Assembly: GCA_016789305.1 (NCBI GenBank)
Contig: JAEURJ010000009.1
Coordinates: forward strand, 124,001 to 188,000
DNA length: 64,000 nucleotides
Direction of reading: 5' to 3'
DNA from: Anaerolineales bacterium
GTDB lineage: Bacteria > Chloroflexota > Anaerolineae > Anaerolineales > Villigracilaceae
A program made the translations under genes and the position numbers. The stretch's first letter is position 1; each line of letters starts with the position of its first letter. The notes beneath the pieces are model-generated. The model was not told the DNA's origin. It was given only the letters and a program-made list of their open reading frames with translations, and did no database searches. Of the stretch, positions 17,689 through 24,808 are shown piece by piece.

Positions 17689-18709
17689 GTTGAGGAACAA
17701 GACGACGATCCACCGCTTCGGCAATCGCCTTGACCTGCTTCACCATTTTGGCAAATGCTTCAGGGGTGAGCGATTGCTTGCCGTCGGAGATGGCATGTGC
17801 GGGATCGTTGTGTACTTCAACAATAACACCATCTGCGCCGGCAGCAACACCCGCTCTTGCAATGGCGGAAACATAATCGGAATCGCCTGTGGAATGAGAC
17901 GGATCGATGATGACGGGCAGGTGTGTTAATTTTTTGAGAACGGGAATGGCATTGATATCGGTTGTGTTGCGGGTGGCGGTTTCAAATGTGCGGATGCCGC
18001 GCTCGCATAACATGACACGCGTATTGCCGCCGCTGATGATGTATTCGCTGGCCATCAACATTTCTTCGATGGTGGCAGACATGCCGCGCTTGAAGAGAAC
18101 CGGCGTGCGCGTTTCACCGATGGCACGCAGCAAATTAAAGTTTTGCATGTTGCGCGCGCCAAGTTGAAAGACATCCACATACTTGGTCATCATGTCAATT
18201 TGCGAAACGGCCATCACTTCAACGACTAATGGCAATCCTGTTTTTTCGCGGGCTTCGGCCATATATTCAAGACCTTCTTCGCCGAGACCCTGAAAAGCAT
18301 ACGGCGATGTGCGTGGTTTGAAGACACCGCCGCGCAGTGCATTCGCTCCGCCTTCTTTGACTGCCTGCGCAATTTCAAGAATCTGCTCACGCGACTCAAC
18401 CGAACATGGCCCTGCAATGATGGGAACTTCCGTGCTGCCAACGGAAAAACCATCCAACTGAAAAACAGAATCCTGTTCGTGGAATTGACGGGAAGCAAGT
18501 TTGTAAGGCTTGGAAATACGCTGTACTTCCATCACGCCCGGGAATGCTTCGAAGATTTCCTTGGCAACATAATGTCCGTCGCCCACTGCGCCGATAATGG
18601 TTTGCTCGACGCCGAAGATGGGATGGGAGGTTAATTTCTGTTTTTCGATCTCGGCAATGACCGCATCGATCTGTTCTCTGGGTGCGCCTGGGCGCATGAT
18701 GATCATCAT
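17675..18709 (-). CDS. aroF: DAHP synthase, paralog 1
   Basis: First step of aromatic synthesis: PEP plus erythrose-4-phosphate to DAHP. 344 residues, Thermotoga-type class I-beta architecture: an N-terminal ferredoxin-like regulatory domain (about 1-70) and the TIM barrel with [36 protein letters not shown] (two pieces), [10 protein letters not shown] and IDPSHSTG. In the Thermotoga enzyme the N-terminal domain binds Tyr/Phe. The first ATG of the MMIIM start was kept. It is the second gene of a tandem pair, about 100 nt after paralog 2, separated by a dispersed palindrome, and overlaps tyrA. Confidence 0.95.
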   Translation of the reverse strand: MMIIMRPGAPREQIDAVIAEIEKQKLTSHPIFGVEQTIIGAVGDGHYVAKEIFEAFPGVMEVQRISKPYKLASRQFHEQDSVFQLDGFSVGSTEVPIIAGPCSVESREQILEIAQAVKEGGANALRGGVFKPRTSPYAFQGLGEEGLEYMAEAREKTGLPLVVEVMAVSQIDMMTKYVDVFQLGARNMQNFNLLRAIGETRTPVLFKRGMSATIEEMLMASEYIISGGNTRVMLCERGIRTFETATRNTTDINAIPVLKKLTHLPVIIDPSHSTGDSDYVSAIARAGVAAGADGVIVEVHNDPAHAISDGKQSLTPEAFAKMVKQVKAIAEAVDRRLVPQHAAA

Positions 18710-18734
18710 GATGAATATTTTCCTTTTTTATTTT

Positions 18735-18801
18735 GTAGGGACGAGGTTCCCTCGTCCAAATTTTTGTATTAAACAGGGGGACGGGGAGACCCCGTCCCTA
18801 C
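18735..18801. repeat. GTAGGG-type palindromic element
   Basis: Starts GTAGGGACGAGG and ends GACCCCGTCCCTAC, with two inner hairpins (GACGAGG/CCTCGTC and GACGGGG/CCCCGTC). It fills the gap between the two DAHP synthase genes and lies 4 nt from the stop of paralog 2. Confidence 0.7.
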
Positions 18802-18804
18802 ATC

Positions 18805-19863
18805 CTACGCCCAACCCTGCTTCAACGGTTGGACAATATCCTGCGCGGACGCCAATCTGCGCCCCATGATCTGCGCGATCTGACCGACTTGTTTTACCAT
18901 TGCGGCAAAGGCCTCGGGCTTAAGAGATTGCTTGCCATCAGAAACAGCTTTCGCAGGGTCGGGATGCACTTCGATGATCAATCCATCTGCGCCCGCGGCA
19001 ATACCGGCCCGCGCAACCGCAGCCACATAATTTGCATGGCCGGTGGAATGACTCGGGTCAAGAATAACAGGCAAATGAGTTAAGTTCTTCAAAACAGGAA
19101 CTGCATTGATATCTGTGGTGTTGCGTGTGGAAGTTTCAAACGTACGAATGCCGCGCTCGCACAACATCACACGAGTATTTCCCCCGGCTAAAATATATTC
19201 AGCAGACATGAGCAATTCTTCAACGGTTGCAGAGAGTCCGCGCTTGAGGAGGACAGCAGTCCGCGTTTCACCGATGGCTCGCAGCAAATTGAAATTCTGC
19301 ATGTTGCGCGCACCCACCTGAAACACATTCACGTATTTCACCATCAAATCCAACTGCACTTGCGACATAATTTCCACCACGATGGGCAAGCCAGTTTTCT
19401 CGCGCGCTTCGGCGAGAAGTTCGAGACCTTCTTCGCCGAGTCCCTGGAATGCGTATGGGGACGTACGCGGCTTGAACACTCCCCCACGCAAAGCGGACGC
19501 TCCCGCTTCTTTCACAGCGATGGCTGTTTCAATGATCTGTGAGCGACTCTCCACCGAGCATGGCCCCGCAATGACAGCGATTTCATTTCCACCGACTGCG
19601 AAGTTACTTAATGGAATCACCGAATCTTCGGGATGAAACTGGCGTGAAGCTAGTTTATATGGTTGAGTGATACGCTGAACAACATCGACGCCATCCAAGC
19701 CTTCAAAACGCTCAGTGGGAATATTGTGCGTTTCACCGATCGCTCCGATAATTGTCGCTTCCACTCCCTGCGAAAGATGGACGGCCAGCCCCACGGACTT
19801 GATTTGTGCAATAACCGCTTCCACTTCCTGCGGGGTGGCACTGGCTTTCATTATGATCATCAT
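18805..19863 (-). CDS. aroF: DAHP synthase, paralog 2
   Basis: Same reaction and domain plan as paralog 1, 352 residues: regulatory domain (about 1-70, MMIIMKASATPQEVEAVI) then the barrel with [46 protein letters not shown] and LDPSHSTGH. The catalytic domains of the two copies are very alike while the N-terminal domains differ more, which suggests different feedback effectors (inference). Both genes begin ATGATGATCAT, a palindromic word. GGAG lies 8 nt upstream of ATG 19863. It sits between aroH and the second copy. Confidence 0.95.
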   Translation of the reverse strand: MMIIMKASATPQEVEAVIAQIKSVGLAVHLSQGVEATIIGAIGETHNIPTERFEGLDGVDVVQRITQPYKLASRQFHPEDSVIPLSNFAVGGNEIAVIAGPCSVESRSQIIETAIAVKEAGASALRGGVFKPRTSPYAFQGLGEEGLELLAEAREKTGLPIVVEIMSQVQLDLMVKYVNVFQVGARNMQNFNLLRAIGETRTAVLLKRGLSATVEELLMSAEYILAGGNTRVMLCERGIRTFETSTRNTTDINAVPVLKNLTHLPVILDPSHSTGHANYVAAVARAGIAAGADGLIIEVHPDPAKAVSDGKQSLKPEAFAAMVKQVGQIAQIMGRRLASAQDIVQPLKQGWA

Positions 19864-19886
19864 GATGATTTCTCCTGAAAATAACT

Positions 19887-20258
19887 TTATTGTGCGGCAA
19901 CCAAGTCGGGTCTTAGTTTGACCGCGTTACGCAAATAAACATGGGTGATCTTATTCTGCGGCACTTCTGTATTCCAATGGACAAGCACACGTATCACCTT
20001 GGACAAACTGCCTGGGACCGGGATCTCTTTTGCACAAGTCATCGGGACGAGACTCCAGCCCATTTGACGGGCAGCCTGCGCGGGGAAGGTCGAAGCGAGA
20101 TCTTCCGTCACGGTAAATAATGCGCTGCCAACATCCTCAGACTTCATGCCGGGGTTTTCCTTCAAAATCGTTTCCAGTAATTCCCGCGTGGCTTCGAGAA
20201 TTAAATCGGGTTCGTCTGCCGATACAGTGGTCGCGCCACGAATTCCACGGACTGCCAT
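19887..20258 (-). CDS. aroH: Chorismate mutase, AroH type
   Basis: Claisen rearrangement of chorismate to prephenate, cytoplasmic. 123 residues, the usual AroH length. The start VRGIRGATTV, the central ENPGMKSEDVGSALFTVTEDL and C-terminal HVYLRNAVKLRPDL match the family; Arg6-type and Arg in YLRNA are expected active-site residues. First structural gene of the aromatic operon, about 150 nt after the Phe/Tyr leader peptide and its terminator, so it is the first gene controlled by that attenuator. Confidence 0.95.
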   Translation of the reverse strand: MAVRGIRGATTVSADEPDLILEATRELLETILKENPGMKSEDVGSALFTVTEDLASTFPAQAARQMGWSLVPMTCAKEIPVPGSLSKVIRVLVHWNTEVPQNKITHVYLRNAVKLRPDLVAAQ

Positions 20259-20279
20259 TGATTGCTCCTTGTTGTTATC

Positions 20280-20339
20280 GCAAGGGCGACCCGTCAGGAT
20301 GTATCAACGGCCTTGACGACCCTGGCGGGTCGCCCCTGC
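20280..20339. repeat. Palindromic element between attenuator and aroH
   Basis: GCAAGGGCGACCCG at the left pairs with CGGGTCGCCCCTGC at the right, with a diverged middle. It is the same family as 29186-29244, which sits at the equivalent place between the T-box and trpE. Confidence 0.7.
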
Positions 20340-20356
20340 TTACTAACAATTGAAAT

Positions 20357-20388
20357 AAAAAGAGCGAGGCCGTTTGGCCTCGCTCTTT
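20357..20388 (-). terminator. Attenuator terminator of the aro operon
   Basis: Perfect GC-rich stem (AGAGCGAGGCC/GGCCTCGCTCT, extended by A-T pairs) with a 4-nt loop, followed on the minus strand by TTTTTATTT. It lies between the leader peptide and aroH. Its 5' arm GAGCGAGGCC is complementary to GGCCTCCGCTC (20433-20443) inside the leader peptide reading frame, with one bulged C, so a mutually exclusive antiterminator can form. Confidence 0.9.
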
Positions 20389-20410
20389 AGTTACAGATTT
20401 TTCTGTCTAC

Positions 20411-20485
20411 TTAAGCGCAACCAGCGGCAACCGAGCGGAGGCCGTTAAAGTAATACGCAAAATAAAAGCGGACAGCAGATAACAT
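20411..20485 (-). CDS. Phe/Tyr leader peptide of the aro operon
   Basis: A 24-residue reading frame, MLSAVRFYFAYYFNGL and eight more residues, ending in TAA. Residues 7-13 are Phe-Tyr-Phe-Ala-Tyr-Tyr-Phe: six aromatic regulatory codons out of seven, as in classical pheL-type leaders. The ATG is only 10 nt after the -10 box, so the mRNA is nearly leaderless and no Shine-Dalgarno is possible. The RNA of codons 15-18 forms the antiterminator strand. Ribosome stalling at these codons when charged tRNA-Phe or tRNA-Tyr is scarce would be expected to prevent the terminator at 20357-20388. The peptide is inferred, not known. Confidence 0.82.
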   Translation of the reverse strand: MLSAVRFYFAYYFNGLRSVAAGCA

Positions 20486-20495
20486 ATTGGTCGCT

Positions 20496-20524
20496 ATTCT
20501 ATGCGCGTCACTGAAATGCGTCAA
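20496..20524 (-). promoter_or_regulatory. Promoter of the aro operon
   Basis: TTGACG, 17-bp spacer, TAGAAT on the minus strand. The surrounding CATAGAATA and the CAT following the -35 are shared with the lysC-leader and T-box promoters. Predicted start near 20489. Confidence 0.85.
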
Positions 20525-20574
20525 GGGGGAATTTCCGAAAACGCACTTCACGGCGAACTTTGTATTATGAAACC

Positions 20575-20964
20575 CTAGACTTCGACCTTGTAGTTCAAAC
20601 TGATCTCATCTCCAGGCTGACCACGAAAACCCCAATTATGTTTGGGCGTTTCGATAATTGTGATCTCAAGGTCGTTGGGAGGTATTCCCAAAATTTGCCC
20701 GGCTCGTTCAAACAACAATCGGATAAGATTCTTTTTCGTCTCCACCGCTCTGCCTTCGAACATGCTAATTTCAATGATCGTATAACGAGGCGAACGGCCA
20801 ACAGGATAATAGAAATCTTCCGCTTCCAATGGGAAAAATCTATGTGCCCGCTTATCTATCGGAAAGGACAGCGCTTCCACAACACAGGAATGAATCACAT
20901 CCGAAAGCTGGGCTTTGATCGGATTCAACTGTTCTTTGACGCCAAAAATTTTGATCTGTGCCAT
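20575..20964 (-). CDS. Tautomerase-family protein
   Basis: Protein of 129 residues resembling the larger tautomerase/MIF-superfamily proteins: a strand-helix-strand repeat with FFPLEAEDFYYPVGRSPRYTIIEISMFEGR in the middle (in pieces) and a C-terminal ITIIETPKHNWGFRGQPGDE typical of this group. The canonical Pro1 catalytic start is not present: the chain begins MAQIK. Substrate unknown. Last gene of the trp transcript, 10 nt after the monooxygenase-like gene. A role in aromatic catabolite handling is only an inference. No clear terminator separates it from the aro promoter. Confidence 0.75.
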   Translation of the reverse strand: MAQIKIFGVKEQLNPIKAQLSDVIHSCVVEALSFPIDKRAHRFFPLEAEDFYYPVGRSPRYTIIEISMFEGRAVETKKNLIRLLFERAGQILGIPPNDLEITIIETPKHNWGFRGQPGDEISLNYKVEV

Positions 20965-20973
20965 GCAGTCACT

Positions 20974-21276
20974 TCAAGCTGGATTCGAAAAACTCAGCTC
21001 GTAATGTTGCACAACTGGGAACGGGTCATAAAAGTGGTGCAACAACTTCCGCCATTCCTGATATTCCGCTGAACCGCGAAAACCAATCGTATGCGCCTCC
21101 AGCGTTTCCCATTGGACGAGCAAAAGAAAACGATTGGGCGCTTCGAGACAATGCTGTAATTGATGCGAAATATATCCATTCATACTGGCAATGATGGGAG
21201 ATGCTTTTGCAAATGCGGATTCGAATTCTTTTTCTTTTCCAGAAACTACATCAAGGATTGCTGCTTCTAGAATCAT
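20974..21276 (-). CDS. Antibiotic biosynthesis monooxygenase-like (ABM) protein
   Basis: Dimeric alpha/beta ferredoxin-like ABM protein of 100 residues. The features are LEAAILDVVSGKEKEFESAF at the start, MNGYISHQLQHCLEAPNRFLLLVQWE in the middle (in pieces) and a closing YEWRKLLHHFYDPFP-like region (YQEWRKLLHHFYDPFPVV) typical of the family. These small proteins act as cofactor-free oxygenases or as haem- or stress-related proteins; the substrate here is unknown. The ATG overlaps the trpA stop (ATGA), so it is translationally coupled to trpA. Confidence 0.8.
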   Translation of the reverse strand: MILEAAILDVVSGKEKEFESAFAKASPIIASMNGYISHQLQHCLEAPNRFLLLVQWETLEAHTIGFRGSAEYQEWRKLLHHFYDPFPVVQHYELSFSNPA

Positions 21277-22052
21277 TTTTTCAACTCCTGCAATGCACTT
21301 CGGAACTCCGCCGCAAACTGCTTCGCTGCTTCGACAGGCTTTTCACTGCTTCCAATCGTCTTCACACACGCCGAGCCGACAATGACTCCGTCCGCCAGCA
21401 GACCGACTTGTTTGGCTTGCTCCGGCGTGCCGATGCCAAATCCCACACACACTTTAGCTGATGTATGTTCACGCACGCGCGCTATCAAATCACCCAGACC
21501 ATCTGAAATGGACGTGCGTGCGCCTGTTACGCCCGTGACAGAGACGAGATAGATAAATCCCTTTGCATTGCGCGCAATGGATTCCATCCGCTCATTGGGC
21601 GAGGTTGGCGCGAGCATTTGGATCAACGGCAGGTCACCCACCAATGATTGAAACTCTCCTGCTTCTTCCGGTGGCAGATCAGGCACAATAAATCCATCGG
21701 CGCCCGCTTCCTTTGCATCTTGAATAAATTTTTCCAGTCCATACGCCAGCATGGGGTTGAAATATCCCATGAGAATCAATGGAATGGTCACGCCGCGATT
21801 GCGCAATTCTGCAATCGCCGCAAGTGACTTCTTGACTGTGATCCCCTGCTCCAATGCAATTTGCGTCGCCTTTTGAATCACAGGGCCATCCGCGAGTGGA
21901 TCGGAAAATGAAATCCCTACTTCGATCAAGTCCGCACCATTTTTAGCGAGCGTTTCTATCACGTCAATGGATGTGTCCAAGTTGGGATAGCCCAATGGGA
22001 AATAGGGCATGAAGATCGGTTTGTTCTTGAATGCATTTTCGATTCTGTTCAT
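21273..22052 (-). CDS. trpA: Tryptophan synthase alpha chain
   Basis: Cleaves indole-3-glycerol phosphate to indole, passed to the beta chain by a tunnel. 259 residues, TIM barrel. The catalytic Glu lies in LIEVGISFSDPLADGP (about 40-55) with the Asp in the same region; phosphate-binding GVTGARTSI and GFGIGTPEQ follow, with GSACVK near the C-terminus. 60 nt after trpB, the gap filled by a GTAGGGG-type palindrome. Confidence 0.97.
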   Translation of the reverse strand: MNRIENAFKNKPIFMPYFPLGYPNLDTSIDVIETLAKNGADLIEVGISFSDPLADGPVIQKATQIALEQGITVKKSLAAIAELRNRGVTIPLILMGYFNPMLAYGLEKFIQDAKEAGADGFIVPDLPPEEAGEFQSLVGDLPLIQMLAPTSPNERMESIARNAKGFIYLVSVTGVTGARTSISDGLGDLIARVREHTSAKVCVGFGIGTPEQAKQVGLLADGVIVGSACVKTIGSSEKPVEAAKQFAAEFRSALQELKK

Positions 22053-22060
22053 AATTCCTC

Positions 22061-22115
22061 GTAGGGGTGAGGTCCTCTCACCCCGCTACATTGGGCAGGG
22101 AAACCCCGCCCCTAC
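22061..22115. repeat. GTAGGGG-type palindromic element, contains the trpB stop
   Basis: GTAGGGGTGAGG ... CCCCGCCCCTAC with inner TGAGG/CCTCA and GGGCAGGG/CCCGCCC arms. The TAG of its minus-strand GTAGGGGC edge is the trpB stop codon. Confidence 0.75.
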
Positions 22116-23308
22116 AAATTCGTTCCCAATTCTTTAATCACTGTATTCAAATCCTTATCCCCTCTTCCCGACAAATTGACCAGAATCACCTGATCCTTTT
22201 TCATCGTCGGAGCACGTTTGATAACCTCGGCCACGGCATGAGATGACTCTAATGCTGGGATGATGCCCTCCGTATGGCACAGCGTTTGAAAAGCGTCCAA
22301 TGCTTCCACATCCGTCGCGGATGTGTAAAAGGCGCGTTCGTTATCGCGCATCATCGCGTGTTCGGGACCCACTGCTGCGTAATCCAAACCAGCGGAAACC
22401 GAATGCGTCTCCGCAATTTGTCCATCTTCATCCTGCAACACGTATGTCCGCGTGCCGTGAATAACACCCACACGCGCTTTTGATGCATCGCCAAATCTCG
22501 CGGCATGCTTGCCGGAAGCAATTCCACTGCCGCCCGCTTCGACACCGATCAACTCAACCTGCTCATCGTCTACAAATCCGCTAAAGACACCGATGGCATT
22601 CGACCCACCGCCCACACAGGCAATGACCGTATCCGGCAGGCGGCCCGCATCTCGCAGCATTTGTTCGCGCGCTTCGATGCCGATCACCGATTGAAACTCG
22701 CGCACAATGGTCGGGTATGGATGCGGTCCCAAAGCCGAACCAAGCAGATAATGTGTGTCACGCACATTCGTCACCCAATCACGGATCGCTTCATTGATGG
22801 CATCCTTTAATGTTTTCGTTCCCGACTCAACGGGGCGTACTTCTGCACCAAGCAATTTCATGCGGAAGACGTTCGGCTCCTGACGCGCAATATCCACCGA
22901 GCCCATGTACACCACGCATTCGAGTCCGAGCAATGCCGCAGCGGTGGCAGATGCCACGCCGTGCTGCCCTGCCCCCGTTTCGGCCACGACGCGTTTCTTT
23001 CCCATCCGCTTGACGAGCAAAGCCTGTCCCAATGCGTTATTGATTTTATGCGCGCCCGTGTGCGCCAAATCTTCGCGCTTCAAATATATTTGCGCGCCGC
23101 CTAATTTTTCAGACAATCTTTTTGCATAAGTCAACGGCGTAGGCCTGCCAACGAAAGACGCCAGCAATCCTTCGAATTCATTCCTGAATACCTTATCTTT
23201 TTGCGCATCCACAAACGCCTGCTCCAACTCGATCAATGCAGGCATCAATGTTTCGGGGACGAACCGTCCGCCATAGGGGCCAAACTTGGGAGGTAATAAA
23301 GTTGACAT
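22112..23308 (-). CDS. trpB: Tryptophan synthase beta chain
   Basis: PLP enzyme condensing indole with serine. 398 residues, standard TrpB1 length. The Schiff-base lysine is in [18 protein letters not shown] (about 80-97), the acid in [10 protein letters not shown], and the PLP phosphate loop in [10 protein letters not shown]. The reading frame ends in a TAG supplied by the palindromic repeat. Only a weak ribosome site precedes ATG 23308; it follows trpF by 12 nt. Confidence 0.97.
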   Translation of the reverse strand: MSTLLPPKFGPYGGRFVPETLMPALIELEQAFVDAQKDKVFRNEFEGLLASFVGRPTPLTYAKRLSEKLGGAQIYLKREDLAHTGAHKINNALGQALLVKRMGKKRVVAETGAGQHGVASATAAALLGLECVVYMGSVDIARQEPNVFRMKLLGAEVRPVESGTKTLKDAINEAIRDWVTNVRDTHYLLGSALGPHPYPTIVREFQSVIGIEAREQMLRDAGRLPDTVIACVGGGSNAIGVFSGFVDDEQVELIGVEAGGSGIASGKHAARFGDASKARVGVIHGTRTYVLQDEDGQIAETHSVSAGLDYAAVGPEHAMMRDNERAFYTSATDVEALDAFQTLCHTEGIIPALESSHAVAEVIKRAPTMKKDQVILVNLSGRGDKDLNTVIKELGTNL

Positions 23309-23320
23309 GATTTCTGTTTC

Positions 23321-23950
23321 CTACTTTCGATTTTCGACTTCTCGAACAGCTTTTACAAATGAAGACATCTTCGCCGCATCTTTCTCACCCGGGTTTGATT
23401 CAACACCTGAGGCAACGTCCACACCCCACGGCTTGACCTGTCTCACTGCGTCTGCAACATTCTCCGGAGTCAACCCGCCCGCCAGCAACAGCGGATATTT
23501 CTTCGCCAACTCCACCGCCGCTGACCAATCTGCCATCACGCCGCTCCCGCCGTACACACCTTTGACAGCGGCATCTACTAAAAACGCGGGCACATCATTT
23601 CGCTCATAGCCAGTGATATCTGATGGAATTCCGCGAAAGGCCTTGAAGGCACGCGGCGCAAGTTGAGCAAAGGCCTCTGGCGTTTCATCGCCGTGGAGTT
23701 GAACCAGATCAAGCAAACAAGTTTCCAGAATATTTTTCATTTCATCCACGGTTGAATTCACAAACACGCCAACAAGTTTTATTTGTGGATGTTCCCTCTT
23801 CAAAACGGATGTGATTTCGGCGCAGGTTTCTTTTTCAATGAAGCGGACGCTCTTGGGGTAAAAATTAAATCCCAGATAATCCGCGCCTGCGTCAATGGCG
23901 GCGAGCGCATCTTTCAAGGTTTTAATTCCGCAGATTTTGATAATCGTCAT
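23321..23950 (-). CDS. trpF: Phosphoribosylanthranilate isomerase
   Basis: Amadori rearrangement of PRA to CdRP. 209 residues, TIM barrel. IKICGIKTLKDA with the catalytic Cys (about 5-16), LGFNFYPKSVRFI, LVQLHGDE, the acidic residue in FLVDAAVKGVYGGSG, and the phosphate site LLAGGLTPENV and GVDVASGVE. It follows trpC after a perfect palindrome and precedes trpB. Confidence 0.96.
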   Translation of the reverse strand: MTIIKICGIKTLKDALAAIDAGADYLGFNFYPKSVRFIEKETCAEITSVLKREHPQIKLVGVFVNSTVDEMKNILETCLLDLVQLHGDETPEAFAQLAPRAFKAFRGIPSDITGYERNDVPAFLVDAAVKGVYGGSGVMADWSAAVELAKKYPLLLAGGLTPENVADAVRQVKPWGVDVASGVESNPGEKDAAKMSSFVKAVREVENRK

Positions 23951-23959
23951 AAGGATTAA

Positions 23960-23987
23960 AGGTTTGAACGTTTAAACGTTCAAACCT
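23960..23987. repeat. Perfect 28-bp palindrome over the trpC stop codon
   Basis: AGGTTTGAACGTTT followed by its exact reverse complement. The trpC C-terminus (Gly-Leu-Asn-Val-stop) is read from it. It is the same GTTTGAACGTT family as in aroC and aroA. It could also form a stem in the trpC-trpF mRNA. Confidence 0.85.
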
Positions 23988-24769
23988 GCCAACTCTGCAA
24001 CTTTCGAAGGAATATCATCCGAGGTCACCAACGCTTCTCCTACCAGGATTGCATCGATATTGATTCGAGCCAATCGTTCCACATCGGCGGCGGTGAAAAT
24101 CCCAGACTCGGCAACGACGGCGATGTCATTTGAAATCATTGGGCGAAGTTTTTCCGTGGTTTCGAGCGAGACATCAAATGTGGCAAGGTTGCGGTTGTTG
24201 ATTCCGATCAACTTGACATCTTTCAACTTCAAGGCACGTTCAGTCTCCGCTTCATCGTGGACCTCGACCAGAGCAGTCAATCCCAAATTCAAAGCGCAGG
24301 CGTGCAGGTCGGCAAAGTGTTTGTCATCGGTCAATGCGGCGGCGATCAAAAGAATGGCATCCGCCCCATTGGCTCGAGCTTCATAGAGTTGAACTTCGTC
24401 GATGGTGAAATCTTTGCGCAACAAAGGCAGCTCGGATTTTTTTGTAAAGCGAAGTTCGCGCAAGGTTTCGAGTTTGCCCATGAAAAACTTTTCATCAGTC
24501 AACACGGAAATCGCCGCGGCGCCGTTTTGGGTGTAGATATCTGCCACTTGAAACAGGTCAAGGTGCGGGGCGAGAATCCCTTTGGAGGGAGAAGCTCTCT
24601 TTAGTTCAGCGATCAGGCTCGGGTGTGTCCCGAAGCGGCGGCGCTTGATGGTAGCAAGAAAATCCCTGGGCGCAGGACTCTGCTCTGCGGCGCGGCGTAA
24701 TGCAACCGCGTCGAGCGTCGCAATTTCCAATTTTTTTTGTTCGATGATTTTTTCAAGAATATTTGTCAT
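23972..24769 (-). CDS. trpC: Indole-3-glycerol phosphate synthase
   Basis: Ring closure of CdRP to indole-3-glycerol phosphate. 265 residues from ATG 24769 (an upstream in-frame start would lie in the repeat). LIAELKRASPSKG (about 50-62) with the catalytic Lys, LRKDFTID, DAILLIAAAL, LVEVHDEAE, GINNRNLATF and VAESGIFTAADV are all present. The gene is preceded by a GTAGGGG palindrome with no Shine-Dalgarno and its last codons lie in another palindrome. Confidence 0.96.
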   Translation of the reverse strand: MTNILEKIIEQKKLEIATLDAVALRRAAEQSPAPRDFLATIKRRRFGTHPSLIAELKRASPSKGILAPHLDLFQVADIYTQNGAAAISVLTDEKFFMGKLETLRELRFTKKSELPLLRKDFTIDEVQLYEARANGADAILLIAAALTDDKHFADLHACALNLGLTALVEVHDEAETERALKLKDVKLIGINNRNLATFDVSLETTEKLRPMISNDIAVVAESGIFTAADVERLARINIDAILVGEALVTSDDIPSKVAELAGLNV

Positions 24770-24780
24770 GGCATGTTGAT

Positions 24781-24808
24781 GTAGGGGCACAGCGACGCTG
24801 CGCCCTAC
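24781..24808. repeat. GTAGGGG-type palindrome, contains the trpGD stop
   Basis: GTAGGGGCACAGCGACGCTG followed by CGCCCTAC; a near-perfect 28-bp palindrome. The minus-strand TAG is the trpGD stop codon. Very similar to 49705-49733. Confidence 0.8.

Noticed and set aside
20280..20339. Second aro terminator
   Set aside because: The palindrome has no T-run on the minus strand and belongs to the dispersed GTAGGG family.
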